This document shows positions 1 through 7,458 of a DNA stretch of 31,286 nucleotides, piece after piece. The stretch comes from an uncultured Prevotella sp. (lineage in GTDB: Bacteria; Bacteroidota; Bacteroidia; Bacteroidales; Bacteroidaceae), in NCBI GenBank assembly GCA_900769055.1, contig CAAGFF010000275.1:1-31286 (forward strand), given 5' to 3'. Both the position numbers and the translations under genes were made by a program. The notes under the pieces were generated by a model. That model was not told the origin of the DNA and made no database searches. It was given only the letters and a program-made list of their open reading frames with translations. Every line of letters starts with the position of its first letter. Positions within the stretch are counted from its first letter, which is position 1.

Positions 1-103
1 CCTCATGAGGCTCATGGCAGAGGGGAAATGGCCGGTTGTCACATGTAATGCATGTACATGTGCACATGCGCGAAGTTTTTAAGGCTCGACTATCTATATA
101 ATA

Positions 104-189
104 ACCTCATAATCTTACAAATACATGCCTCAAAACCTCACAACCTTACAACCTCACAACCTTATAACCTTATAACCTCACAACCTCAC
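104..189. repeat. Degenerate AACCTYAY octamer array after lptD
   Basis: About eight to ten head-to-tail copies of an 8-base unit (AACCTCAC, AACCTTAC, AACCTTAT) abut the lptD stop codon. The same unit recurs inside lptD, at 10121-10205 and at 16508-16650, and a related AACCTACA form is at 6890-6945. Nothing here resembles a gene. One plus-strand frame stays open and gives an 8-residue periodic peptide very like the one encoded by the copy inside lptD. Bases 1-103 hold no gene I can support. Confidence 0.85.
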
Positions 190-3129
190 TTAATACCACT
201 GCACGGCGTTGCTGTATCCGCTGCGCTTGTCGTATTTCAGGGCATCGGTGAGTGTTGATGCGTTGCAGCGGAAACTGAAGTTGTAGCTGGTGTATGGTGC
301 GAGTACTACGGAGCAGCTCATGTTGAAGCAGTGGAGGTCGCGCTGCAGTGAGGCGGTGGTCATGGACATGGCGTGGTGCTCGAAGTCGTAGCCGCTGGAG
401 AAGCTGATGTTCCAGCCATCGCTTATCCTGACGTTGCCGCTGACGTTGAGTGTCTGCGTGAACTTGTACGGGTAGCGCATGGACTTGGTGTTGAACTTTC
501 CGCTGGTGTTCTCGCGCATGGTGATGCCGTAGCCAAAGGTCAGCGACCATGGCATGGAGAACGTCATGTATCCGTCGCCGTCGGTTTCGGCCAGGCTGCC
601 CTTGCCCTGCTTCTTGGCTGCGCGCTGCCCGTCTATCATTTCGTCGTCGACGTTGCTCTCTATGTCGGTGTCCACGCCTTCCTCATCGTCGTTGCCAGTG
701 TTTTCCTTGTCGTTCTCTTCATCCTTTCCTCCTCCGAACCACTTTCTGAGCTGTTCGGGGCTGAGGGTGAATGATATGTTCTGAGACATGCCCTGGAAGC
801 GTCCGAACCGTCCGCGGCTGTACTCGGTGTGTGTGCCTACGTATGGCTTGCCGTTCTCGTCGAGGTCGTAGGCGTAGGTGGCGAAGACGGCGTTCATGTT
901 GAAGGTGTAGCGTTTCCACCATTTCAGACGGAGTCGCATGGACAGGTCGCTAAGCGGGCGCACCTTGGCTGCCATGTTGTAGGACATGGATGCTCCAAGC
1001 TCGTCGATGATGCTTATCTTGCGGTAGCCTGTGGAGTCCTTGTCGCTGCGTATCTTCATCTCGATGTTGTTGGAGACGTCCCAGGATATGCTTCCCGTCT
1101 TTCCCTTGCCAGGCACTCCGTAGAGGCTGTTCTGGTAGGGAGAGTACTCGATGAGCGACACGTTGCCGTCGGCATCGGTCTTGAGGTAGCTGTCGTAGTA
1201 GCCGTAGGCTGACGTGCTGAAGTCAGGGGCGTAGCTGAAGCTCACCTGTGGGGTGAAGACGTGGCGTATGGCGACAATCTTGTCGCCGAAGAGCTTGCGG
1301 TTGGGCACGTAGAAGCCGTAGAGCTTGGTGCTGGCCGAGAGGCTGAGGTTCCAGTTGTAGACGTTGTGGAAGCCGTAGACGGTGTCGCAGCGTTCCTTCT
1401 GTGCCGCCTCGTCCCATGAGCGTGTAATCTTGTTGGTGTACATGCGGTCGGTGAAGTTGAACGAGGGGTTGACGTTGATGATGTCGAAGAGTGTGAAGCT
1501 TCCGCTGATGGGTATGCTGTGCTGCATACCGTTTCGCCAGTCCTTGATGAGGTTGCTGTGTGCGAGCTGGTCTTCCTTGGTGCTTATGGAGTTTGACAGC
1601 TGTCCGGTGTAGCTCATGGATATTTTCTCGTACCATCGTTCCTTTCCCGCGGCGTGCTTGCGGCGGAAGGGATAGAAGCGCGACAGCGAGATGTTGAGGT
1701 CGGGCAGGGTCATGGCAATGGAGGAGTCGCGCATGTTCTGGCTAAGGTTGGCTGTGGAGCTGAGTGTCAGGCCGATGCTTGAGAAGGTGGTGCTCCAGCT
1801 TACTGATGACGTGCGCGTGCTCTGCGTCATGGTCTGGGGATTGTAGAGGCTGTTGAGGTTGTTGCGCTCGTAGCTCGACGTGGCGAAGTTGACGCTTGCC
1901 GACAGAGTGCTGAAGGGGTTGGCCTTGGCATCCTGCCTGTGGCTCCACTGCACCTTGAAGCTCTTCTGCTCCTCGAAGTCGGGCATACCCTTGTCGCCGG
2001 TCTTGGTGTCCTGATAGCTGAAGAAGAAGCTTCCGCTGTACTTGTATCGCTTGCGGTAGTTGGATGCCGCGGAGAGTCCCCACGAGCCTTTGGTATAGAT
2101 CTCGCCGAGGAGCTTTAGGTCCCACTTGTCGCTCATGGCGAAGTAGTAGCCACCATCGCGGAGGTAGAATCCGCGGCTATTCTCGTCGCCGTAGGTGGGC
2201 ATGATGAAGCCTGAGGAGTAGCTCTTCGAGAATGGGAAGAAACCATAGGGAATGGCCAACGGCAGCGGCACGTCTGCAACGACGAGGTATGCCGGTCCGA
2301 AGACGACGTCCTTGCCCGGACGGACCTTGGCCCTGGAGAGGGCTATGTAGAAGTCGGGATGCTCGGCATCGCAGGTGGTGTAGCGTCCGTGTTGCAGGAA
2401 CACGTCTCCGTTGGCGTTGCGCTTGCTCAGCTCCGAGGTGAGAAAGCCGTCCTCCTGCTGCGTGGTGACATTTCTGATGAGTCCCTTCTTGGTCTTGAAG
2501 TTGAAGGCTATGGTGTCGTTGTTGTAGGTGTCGTTGCCCATCTTGAAGACAGGCTTGCCCATCAGCCCGTCGGCAGCCGTGGAGTCGGGCGAGCCTGTGG
2601 CGTGTACGAGGCTGCTGTCGAGACTCATGTATATCTTGTCGCTTTCAAGGTTCATGTTCTCGTAGTCCACCTTTGACGAGCCGTATAGGAATGCGGTGTT
2701 TGTGGATGCGTCGTAGATGATGGAGTCGTTGGCCGAGTATTCCACGGGTGCGTCTATGCCGTTCTTCTTCTGTCTGTTGAGGGAGTCGAGGCGTATGGAG
2801 TCGTCCACCTGCTTGTTGTGCATGTATACGGCGAGCTGCAGGGAGTCCATGACAGCGGAGCCCCCCTGCCCCCCGGTGGGGGGGATGTCAGGTTGTGAGG
2901 TTTTGAGGTTTTGAGGTTTTGAGGTTGTAAGGGTGTCAGGTTGTGATGTAGTAAGAGTGTCAGGTTTTGAGGCTGTTGGTGATTTCACCTCATAACCTCC
3001 CAACCTGACATACCCCCCACCGGGGGGCAGGGGGGCTCCATAACCTCCCACCTTAAAAGGCATACCTGTACTGGCAAGCATGATGATGCCTGTCAGAAGT
3101 AATAGTGCTGTTATGGTATGTCTTCTCAT
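190..3129 (-). CDS. lptD: LPS-assembly outer-membrane protein LptD (OstA family)
   Basis: 979-residue outer-membrane protein expected to insert lipopolysaccharide into the outer leaflet together with LptE. The order is a signal peptide (about residues 1-22), a repeat-derived Pro/Gly/Thr linker (residues 31-91), an OstA/LptA-like beta-jellyroll (about 110-260) and a long C-terminal beta-barrel rich in alternating aromatic and polar residues, ending in Gln-Trp-Tyr. A strongly acidic stretch rich in Asp, Glu and Asn (about 797-850) probably forms a barrel loop. I start at the Met followed by Arg-Arg because an upstream in-frame Met (3141) lies inside the promoter box at 3139-3146. The family assignment rests on size, fold pattern and similarity to Bacteroidota proteins annotated as LptD; substrate and partners are inferred. 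The odd feature is the 183-bp palindromic repeat inserted in frame (2857-3039). Confidence 0.85.
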   Translation of the reverse strand: MRRHTITALLLLTGIIMLASTGMPFKVGGYGAPLPPGGGYVRLGGYEVKSPTASKPDTLTTSQPDTLTTSKPQNLKTSQPDIPPTGGQGGSAVMDSLQLAVYMHNKQVDDSIRLDSLNRQKKNGIDAPVEYSANDSIIYDASTNTAFLYGSSKVDYENMNLESDKIYMSLDSSLVHATGSPDSTAADGLMGKPVFKMGNDTYNNDTIAFNFKTKKGLIRNVTTQQEDGFLTSELSKRNANGDVFLQHGRYTTCDAEHPDFYIALSRAKVRPGKDVVFGPAYLVVADVPLPLAIPYGFFPFSKSYSSGFIMPTYGDENSRGFYLRDGGYYFAMSDKWDLKLLGEIYTKGSWGLSAASNYRKRYKYSGSFFFSYQDTKTGDKGMPDFEEQKSFKVQWSHRQDAKANPFSTLSASVNFATSSYERNNLNSLYNPQTMTQSTRTSSVSWSTTFSSIGLTLSSTANLSQNMRDSSIAMTLPDLNISLSRFYPFRRKHAAGKERWYEKISMSYTGQLSNSISTKEDQLAHSNLIKDWRNGMQHSIPISGSFTLFDIINVNPSFNFTDRMYTNKITRSWDEAAQKERCDTVYGFHNVYNWNLSLSASTKLYGFYVPNRKLFGDKIVAIRHVFTPQVSFSYAPDFSTSAYGYYDSYLKTDADGNVSLIEYSPYQNSLYGVPGKGKTGSISWDVSNNIEMKIRSDKDSTGYRKISIIDELGASMSYNMAAKVRPLSDLSMRLRLKWWKRYTFNMNAVFATYAYDLDENGKPYVGTHTEYSRGRFGRFQGMSQNISFTLSPEQLRKWFGGGKDEENDKENTGNDDEEGVDTDIESNVDDEMIDGQRAAKKQGKGSLAETDGDGYMTFSMPWSLTFGYGITMRENTSGKFNTKSMRYPYKFTQTLNVSGNVRISDGWNISFSSGYDFEHHAMSMTTASLQRDLHCFNMSCSVVLAPYTSYNFSFRCNASTLTDALKYDKRSGYSNAVQWY
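2857..3039. repeat. In-frame palindromic repeat element inside lptD
   Basis: Inverted ends of 49 bp (2857-2905 and 2991-3039) match at 46 positions. Each begins GGAGCCCCCCTGCCCCCCGG. Between them lies a degenerate octamer array (GAGGTTTT-type units). The segment is 183 bp, begins and ends on codon boundaries of lptD and has no stop, so it adds 61 residues. The encoded peptide has an 8-residue period (for example TLTTSQPD, TLTTSKPQ), which is three 8-base units per period. Bases 3040-3058 carry further array-like sequence, so the true insertion may be slightly longer. Confidence 0.85.
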
Positions 3130-3138
3130 AATGAGTTG

Positions 3139-3146
3139 CAAAATTA
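3139..3146 (-). promoter_or_regulatory. Promoter -7 box for lptD
   Basis: Read on the minus strand this is TAATTTTG, matching the Bacteroidota TAnnTTTG box. Its expected start site falls only a few bases before the chosen lptD ATG at 3129, so the message would have almost no leader. Confidence 0.6.
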
Positions 3147-3197
3147 CGGAATAAATGCTTATTATGCTACTGATTTCTATTTTTTAACGTTTCAATT

Positions 3198-3322
3198 GAC
3201 GAGCGTAACTATTCAGCGAATAATTATTATTTGAACCACAGAGACACAGAGTTTATGAGTTTTTTGACTCTTATTCTCATTCTCTCTGTGGTTAAAAACA
3301 AATCGAATAGTTACTGACGAGC
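3198..3322. repeat. Small inverted-repeat element, MITE-like
   Basis: A 7-base direct repeat GACGAGC (3198-3204 and 3316-3322) flanks a nested inverted repeat. The outer arms are GTAACTATTC (3205-3214) and GAATAGTTAC (3305-3314). The inner arms are AACCACAGAGA (about 3234-3244) and TCTCTGTGGTT (about 3283-3293). There is no coding potential. The layout resembles a non-autonomous insertion with target duplication, with one extra T at the right end. It could instead serve as the terminator of the upstream HD gene. Confidence 0.55.
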
Positions 3323-3335
3323 AACAACTCGTAAT

Positions 3336-3890
3336 TCAGAACTCATAATTCGTAATTGAGAACATTTTCTCCCACTGCATGAATCGTGTCACGCCGTCTT
3401 CTCCGAATTTGCGAAGGCTGTTGATGGCCTGTTCCGTGGTTTTCACCCTTTCGGGGTGTGACTTGCTGAAGAACTTGTCGGCATAGCAGATGAGCTGTTC
3501 CTCGATGGTCTCAGGGAGGAAGTCCTGATGGGGTAGGGGCAGGTTGCGTTCCACTATCTGCTGGCACGTGATGCCCGCTCCTGTGTGCCGCTCGCATACC
3601 CTTGCGTGCCGGGGGAAGCCTTCTGCCCGCAGCCACTCTGCTCCTATGCGTCCGTGACAGATGTAAGGCTCGGTGCCGTGGCAGTGGATGCCGGGAGCAT
3701 CGCAGCGGCGGATGCCTATGTCGTGGAGCATGGCGGCTTCGAGGACGAACTGGCGGTCGATGTGCAGTTCGGGATGTAACGAAACAATCTGTAGCGCGAG
3801 TTGCGCTACAGATTGGCTATGGGTGATGAGGAGCTGACGCAGGGCGTCGTCCTCGGGATAATATTTCTCTATCAGAGCTTGGTAGTTCAT
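3336..3890 (-). CDS. HD-domain phosphohydrolase family protein
   Basis: 184-residue cytoplasmic protein of the HD superfamily, metal-dependent phosphohydrolases that often act on nucleotides. Visible metal-ligand motifs are the early His in THSQSVAQLA (about residue 24), the HD doublet in AAMLHDIGIR (about 56), later His residues in CHGRIGAEWL, and ERHTGAG (about 102). The substrate is unknown. The start ATG overlaps the stop of the upstream carboxyltransferase gene by four bases (ATGA), so the two are probably translationally coupled. The last codons, encoding ITNYEF, come from a degenerate AATTCGTAA-type repeat that continues past the stop, which suggests the C-terminus was altered by repeat sequence. 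Confidence 0.8.
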   Translation of the reverse strand: MNYQALIEKYYPEDDALRQLLITHSQSVAQLALQIVSLHPELHIDRQFVLEAAMLHDIGIRRCDAPGIHCHGTEPYICHGRIGAEWLRAEGFPRHARVCERHTGAGITCQQIVERNLPLPHQDFLPETIEEQLICYADKFFSKSHPERVKTTEQAINSLRKFGEDGVTRFMQWEKMFSITNYEF

Positions 3891-5665
3891 TCCTTGTTGT
3901 CGCGCTCTATGTAGGCGATGACATCGCCCTTGTTGACCTTTGAGCCTTGCTTGGCGTTAATCTCTACGAGCTTTCCGCCCAGGGCAGCCTGTACCTCTAC
4001 GAACTCGCCCCATGGTGCCTGGATGAAGCAGAAGCTGTCGCCCTCGGCGTATGTCTTGCCGATATATGGCTCGACGGCTGGTGCGCATTCGCCCTCGCCC
4101 TGGAACTCCCAGTATACCTGTCCCTTGACAGGAGCTACGATGGCATCGGCCTTGGCGTGCTTGAACTCGGCGAGCTTCTCAGGCGAGAGCTGTGTGCCGA
4201 GCTTTGCGTCCTTGGCAGCCTGAAGGTCGGCGAGGAAGTTTTTCTTGGCCTGTCCGCTCTTGTAGTTGCGGTACTGCTCGGGGTGCATTGCCAGCTCGAA
4301 GAGCTCCTCGTCGTCCTGACCGTATTCCCAACCGTTCTCGTCCATCTCCTTGCGGAAGCTGTCGAGGGCGTTGTCGAGCAACGTGTGGGGGTCGGCATCG
4401 GTGAACTCGCGTCCCTGCTTGGCGGCGAGGTCTACAAGCTCCTGATCGATGGTGCCTGGTATCTTTCCGCTCTTGCCGAGAATCATTCCCCACATTGAGT
4501 CGTCCATCATGACGAAGCGTCCCTTGCCCTGCTCCATGGTGAGGAGGTTCATCAGGGCGATGTTCTTGACATACTGTGAGAATGGCGTTACCAATGGAGG
4601 ATAGCCTACGCGTGGCCATACGTACTCAACCTCGTTGAAGAGCTTCACGAGCATGTCGTCCGTAGACAGTTCCTCGTCGCCACGCTTGCGGCGTATGTTG
4701 TTGATGGTGCCCATGATGCCACCGAGGTCGGCCATCATACTTCCCATCATACCGCCGGGAAGTCCGCAGCCGAGGAGCAGCGATGACATGACCTTGTTGC
4801 CGGGGTTGATGAAGTAGCCCAGCCACTCGTCGATGAACTCCTGGGTGAGCGCGCGGGCCTTCATGTATGCGTTCATGTTTATCTCCGGTACCTCGAATCC
4901 TTCGTTCTTGAGCATGCTGATGACGGAGATTACGTCTGGGTGAACCTTACCCCAAGAGAGCGGCTCGATGGCTGTGTCGATGATGTCGGCACCATTGTTG
5001 CACACCTCCAGAATGGATGCCATTGACAGACCGGGACCAGAGTGGCCGTGGTACTCGATGACAATCTCCGGGTGCTTCTCCTTGATGCGCTTGGTGAGCT
5101 GTCCGAGAAGGGCTGGCTGTCCGATGCCTGCCATGTCCTTGAGGCATATCTCCTCAGCACCGGCCTCTATGAGCTGGTCGGCTATGTTGTCGTAATAGTC
5201 AAGAGTGTGTACTGGCGAGGTGGTGATGCAGAGCGTTCCCTGCGGAGTCATGCCGGCCTCCTTTGCCCACTTGATGGAGGGGATGATGTTCCTCACGTCG
5301 TTCAGGCCGTCGAAGATGCGGGTGATATTGGTTCCCTGAGCGTTCTTCACCTTGTACATGAGAGCGCGCACGTCATCGGGCACGGGGTACATTCTCAGGG
5401 CGTTGAGTCCACGGTCAAGCATGTGGGTTTTGATGCCTACCTCGTTGAAAGGCTTGCAGAATGCCCGCACGGCATCGTTGGGGTTCTCGCCGGCAAGCAG
5501 GTTCACCTGCTCGAAGGCGCCACCATTTGTCTCTACACGGGCAAAGCATCCCATGTCTATTATTACAGGAGCGATGCGCTCCAACTGGTCCTTGCGTGGC
5601 TGGAACTTACCAGAACTCTGCCACATGTCTCTGTATACGAGACTGAATTGTATCTTCTTTTTCAT
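3887..5665 (-). CDS. OadA/pyruvate carboxylase subunit B-like carboxyltransferase without biotinyl lysine
   Basis: 592-residue protein. Residues about 1-300 form the TIM-barrel carboxyltransferase domain: metal-binding Asp in SLVYRDMWQS, the lysine motif in EICLKDMAGIG and the metal-binding HGH in IEYHGHSGPG. A conserved PYC/OADA domain follows to about residue 480, including PRVGYPPLVTPFSQYVKN. The last ~75 residues fold-match a biotinyl/lipoyl domain. Where family members carry the AMKM biotinylation motif this one has QAPWGEF, with Trp552 in place of the lysine, so it should not be biotinylated in cis. The family moves CO2 between carboxybiotin and pyruvate/oxaloacetate. A separate biotin carrier is inferred. 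Start: the Met at 5665, because the upstream Met (5689) lies inside the promoter box. Confidence 0.8.
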   Translation of the reverse strand: MKKKIQFSLVYRDMWQSSGKFQPRKDQLERIAPVIIDMGCFARVETNGGAFEQVNLLAGENPNDAVRAFCKPFNEVGIKTHMLDRGLNALRMYPVPDDVRALMYKVKNAQGTNITRIFDGLNDVRNIIPSIKWAKEAGMTPQGTLCITTSPVHTLDYYDNIADQLIEAGAEEICLKDMAGIGQPALLGQLTKRIKEKHPEIVIEYHGHSGPGLSMASILEVCNNGADIIDTAIEPLSWGKVHPDVISVISMLKNEGFEVPEINMNAYMKARALTQEFIDEWLGYFINPGNKVMSSLLLGCGLPGGMMGSMMADLGGIMGTINNIRRKRGDEELSTDDMLVKLFNEVEYVWPRVGYPPLVTPFSQYVKNIALMNLLTMEQGKGRFVMMDDSMWGMILGKSGKIPGTIDQELVDLAAKQGREFTDADPHTLLDNALDSFRKEMDENGWEYGQDDEELFELAMHPEQYRNYKSGQAKKNFLADLQAAKDAKLGTQLSPEKLAEFKHAKADAIVAPVKGQVYWEFQGEGECAPAVEPYIGKTYAEGDSFCFIQAPWGEFVEVQAALGGKLVEINAKQGSKVNKGDVIAYIERDNKE

Positions 5666-5686
5666 AATCAGTTCCGAATTCGACCG

Positions 5687-5694
5687 CAAAATTA
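5687..5694 (-). promoter_or_regulatory. Promoter -7 box for the oadA-like gene
   Basis: TAATTTTG on the minus strand fits TAnnTTTG, 22 bases before the chosen start codon. No clear TTTG element is seen about 20 bp further upstream. Confidence 0.55.
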
Positions 5695-5893
5695 TACAAA
5701 AAATTCCAATTATAAATCTATCTACATGTTTTTTTGCGTTTTATTAATTCTGTTTTGCCGCAAACTTGCTCACACAGTGGAATTTGTGCAAAGAGAGTGA
5801 GGCCTTTATGGTTTATGAGCGCACACAACAGCCACCCACGATGTCGAAAGTTATGGAAAGTTATGGCAAGTAGTACTTTCTGTCGTGCGAAAC

Positions 5894-5924
5894 TTGTGCG
5901 ATTGGTTTTTTTTTTGTAAGTTTG
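5894..5924 (+). promoter_or_regulatory. Promoter for the lipoprotein gene
   Basis: TTG at 5894-5896 and TAAGTTTG at 5917-5924 are separated by 20 bp, a good Bacteroidota promoter. The rest of 5690-5962 has only a doubled AAAGTTATGG (about 5848-5867) and no gene. Confidence 0.65.
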
Positions 5925-5962
5925 CAGCTTGAAATATTGACAATTAAAATATATATATAATA

Positions 5963-6817
5963 ATGTATTTAGGAAAATTAGGCATTGTCCTGACCATGGC
6001 TGTCCTGACGCTAATGATGTCGTGCAGAGACAGTGGCCAGATGGATAGCAAGAAGGGACATCTCAATGACGAGCTGAAGCTGAAAGGTGATATGACGGTG
6101 TATGGCCTGGCATGCGAGGGATGCTCAGACTCGGTTATCGTGCTGTTGCCAAACGACGGCAGAGACCCTGTGAGGTATGACATCATCGATGCCATGCGCA
6201 AAGGAAAGGTACTCGGAAAACCAAAGGTGGGTGACTGGATGGGACTGGTCATCAACAGCGAGGACTCTACGGTGGCCGACCTTGCGATAGACCTGGACCA
6301 GCTGAAGGGCACATGGTGCTATATCGTCATGCCGAAGATGCGCGACTACGAGAAGATGAGCAAGCGCATGCAGGAGCGCATGGAGCGCAATATGCCCGAC
6401 TCCGTGAAGGCTACCTACATGATACCTCGCGAATATGGCTTCTCGCTCAAACGCCAGTGGACGGCTGCCAGTGTGGGGTATGTCAGGGAGCAAAGCTCGC
6501 TCGCAGACGAGAGTCCTGTGGTATATCCGCAGCTCAGCTATTTCACCGAATGGCATATATGGAACGGCAAGCTCGTAATGACCAGCGGCACGCCTGATTT
6601 GGAAAGCATAGACAAGGAAGGCTCGCTGAAACTGAAGGATGCCAGGCTCGACACCTGCGACATTGTCTACCTTCGCGACGATTCTCTCGTCCTGGCATCA
6701 GACGGTGTACAGCGAAGCTACTACAGGCAGTCGGCTGATAACAACATCAACAAGAAGGCACAGCAGATGATTGAGAAACTGACTAAGGAGGCTTTGCAGG
6801 CTACAACGGGAGAATGA
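5963..6817 (+). CDS. Uncharacterised lipoprotein, possibly lipocalin-like
   Basis: 284 residues starting with a lipoprotein signal peptide: a hydrophobic stretch followed by the lipobox LMMSC, with Cys about residue 22. The mature protein should be anchored to a membrane, on the periplasmic side or at the surface. The body has two similar-looking beta-rich portions. The second (about residues 185-250: TEWHIWNGKLVMTSG, DIVYLRDDSLVL) resembles the lipocalin-like repeats of small Bacteroidota lipoproteins. This is a fold impression only; I do not recognise a named family and assign no function. It has its own promoter and lies 149 bp upstream of queF in the same direction, but a hairpin and repeat arrays separate the two. 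Confidence 0.7.
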   Translation: MYLGKLGIVLTMAVLTLMMSCRDSGQMDSKKGHLNDELKLKGDMTVYGLACEGCSDSVIVLLPNDGRDPVRYDIIDAMRKGKVLGKPKVGDWMGLVINSEDSTVADLAIDLDQLKGTWCYIVMPKMRDYEKMSKRMQERMERNMPDSVKATYMIPREYGFSLKRQWTAASVGYVREQSSLADESPVVYPQLSYFTEWHIWNGKLVMTSGTPDLESIDKEGSLKLKDARLDTCDIVYLRDDSLVLASDGVQRSYYRQSADNNINKKAQQMIEKLTKEALQATTGE

Positions 6818-6826
6818 GACCCTCCC

Positions 6827-6950
6827 CAGCCCTCCCTTAAAGGGAGGGAGAAGTCAAAGGTCAAAGGTCTAAGGTCTAAGGTCATTTACCTACATCACCT
6901 ACACAACCTACACTACCTACAAAACCTACATCACCCACATCCCCACCACT
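6827..6950. repeat. C-run/G-run hairpin plus short tandem arrays
   Basis: A hairpin CCCTCCC-TTAAA-GGGAGGG lies at about 6833-6852, preceded by CCCTCCCCAG. It is followed by four AAGGTC heptamers (about 6857-6883) and then about six AACCTACA-type units (6890-6945). The hairpin closely resembles the one at 10217-10254 read on the other strand, and at both places it adjoins an AACCT-type array. The hairpin could terminate transcription of the lipoprotein gene, but it lacks a good U-tract. No queF promoter or riboswitch is evident here. Confidence 0.75.
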
Positions 6951-6966
6951 TCAGAAAAAAACAGAA

Positions 6967-7428
6967 ATGAACGATACAAGAAAAAATGACGGGCTTAAAG
7001 CCCTGGGAGCGAAGACGCAATATCGCATGGACTACGCTCCAGACGTGCTGGAGACTTTTACTAACAAGCATCAGGAGAATGATTATTGGGTAAGGTTCAA
7101 CTGCCCGGAGTTCACATCGCTCTGCCCCATCACGGGACAGCCAGACTTTGCGGAGATACGCATAGCATATATTCCCGATGTGAGGATGGTGGAGAGCAAG
7201 AGCCTGAAGCTGTACCTGTTCAGCTTCCGGAACCATGGCGATTTCCATGAGGACTGCGTCAATATCATCATGAAGGACCTCATAAGGCTCATGGATCCCA
7301 AATATATAGAGGTGACAGGACTGTTCACACCACGTGGTGGCATAAGCATATATCCCTATGCCAACTATGGCCGCCCGGGAACACGCTACGAGCAGCTTGC
7401 CATGGAGCGTTTCGCACGCCATGAATAG
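6967..7428 (+). CDS. queF: NADPH-dependent 7-cyano-7-deazaguanine reductase
   Basis: 153-residue unimodal (YkvM-type) QueF, which reduces preQ0 to preQ1 with two NADPH in queuosine biosynthesis. Catalytic Cys53 in FTSLCPITGQPDF and the proton-donor Asp60 are both present. The family signature ESKSLKLY is at residues 76-83, and HGDFHE follows with the substrate-binding Glu95. The length is usual for the short bacterial form. The cytoplasmic enzyme faces the convergent queuosine-precursor transporter gene yhhQ 30 bp away, so two queuosine functions sit together. No queC, queD or queE is in the window. Confidence 0.95.
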   Translation: MNDTRKNDGLKALGAKTQYRMDYAPDVLETFTNKHQENDYWVRFNCPEFTSLCPITGQPDFAEIRIAYIPDVRMVESKSLKLYLFSFRNHGDFHEDCVNIIMKDLIRLMDPKYIEVTGLFTPRGGISIYPYANYGRPGTRYEQLAMERFARHE

Positions 7429-7458
7429 ACGGGTAGCCGCGGAGAAAGGCTCCGCAAC

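Noticed and set aside
40..66. Overlapping ACATGT/TGCATG/GTGCAC palindromes at the left edge as a replication or attachment site
   Set aside because: Only short, common hexamer palindromes, with no ordered array or adjoining gene to support a role.
6827..6966. A preQ1 riboswitch or promoter in front of queF
   Set aside because: No aptamer core and no TAnnTTTG box are visible; the interval is filled by repeats.
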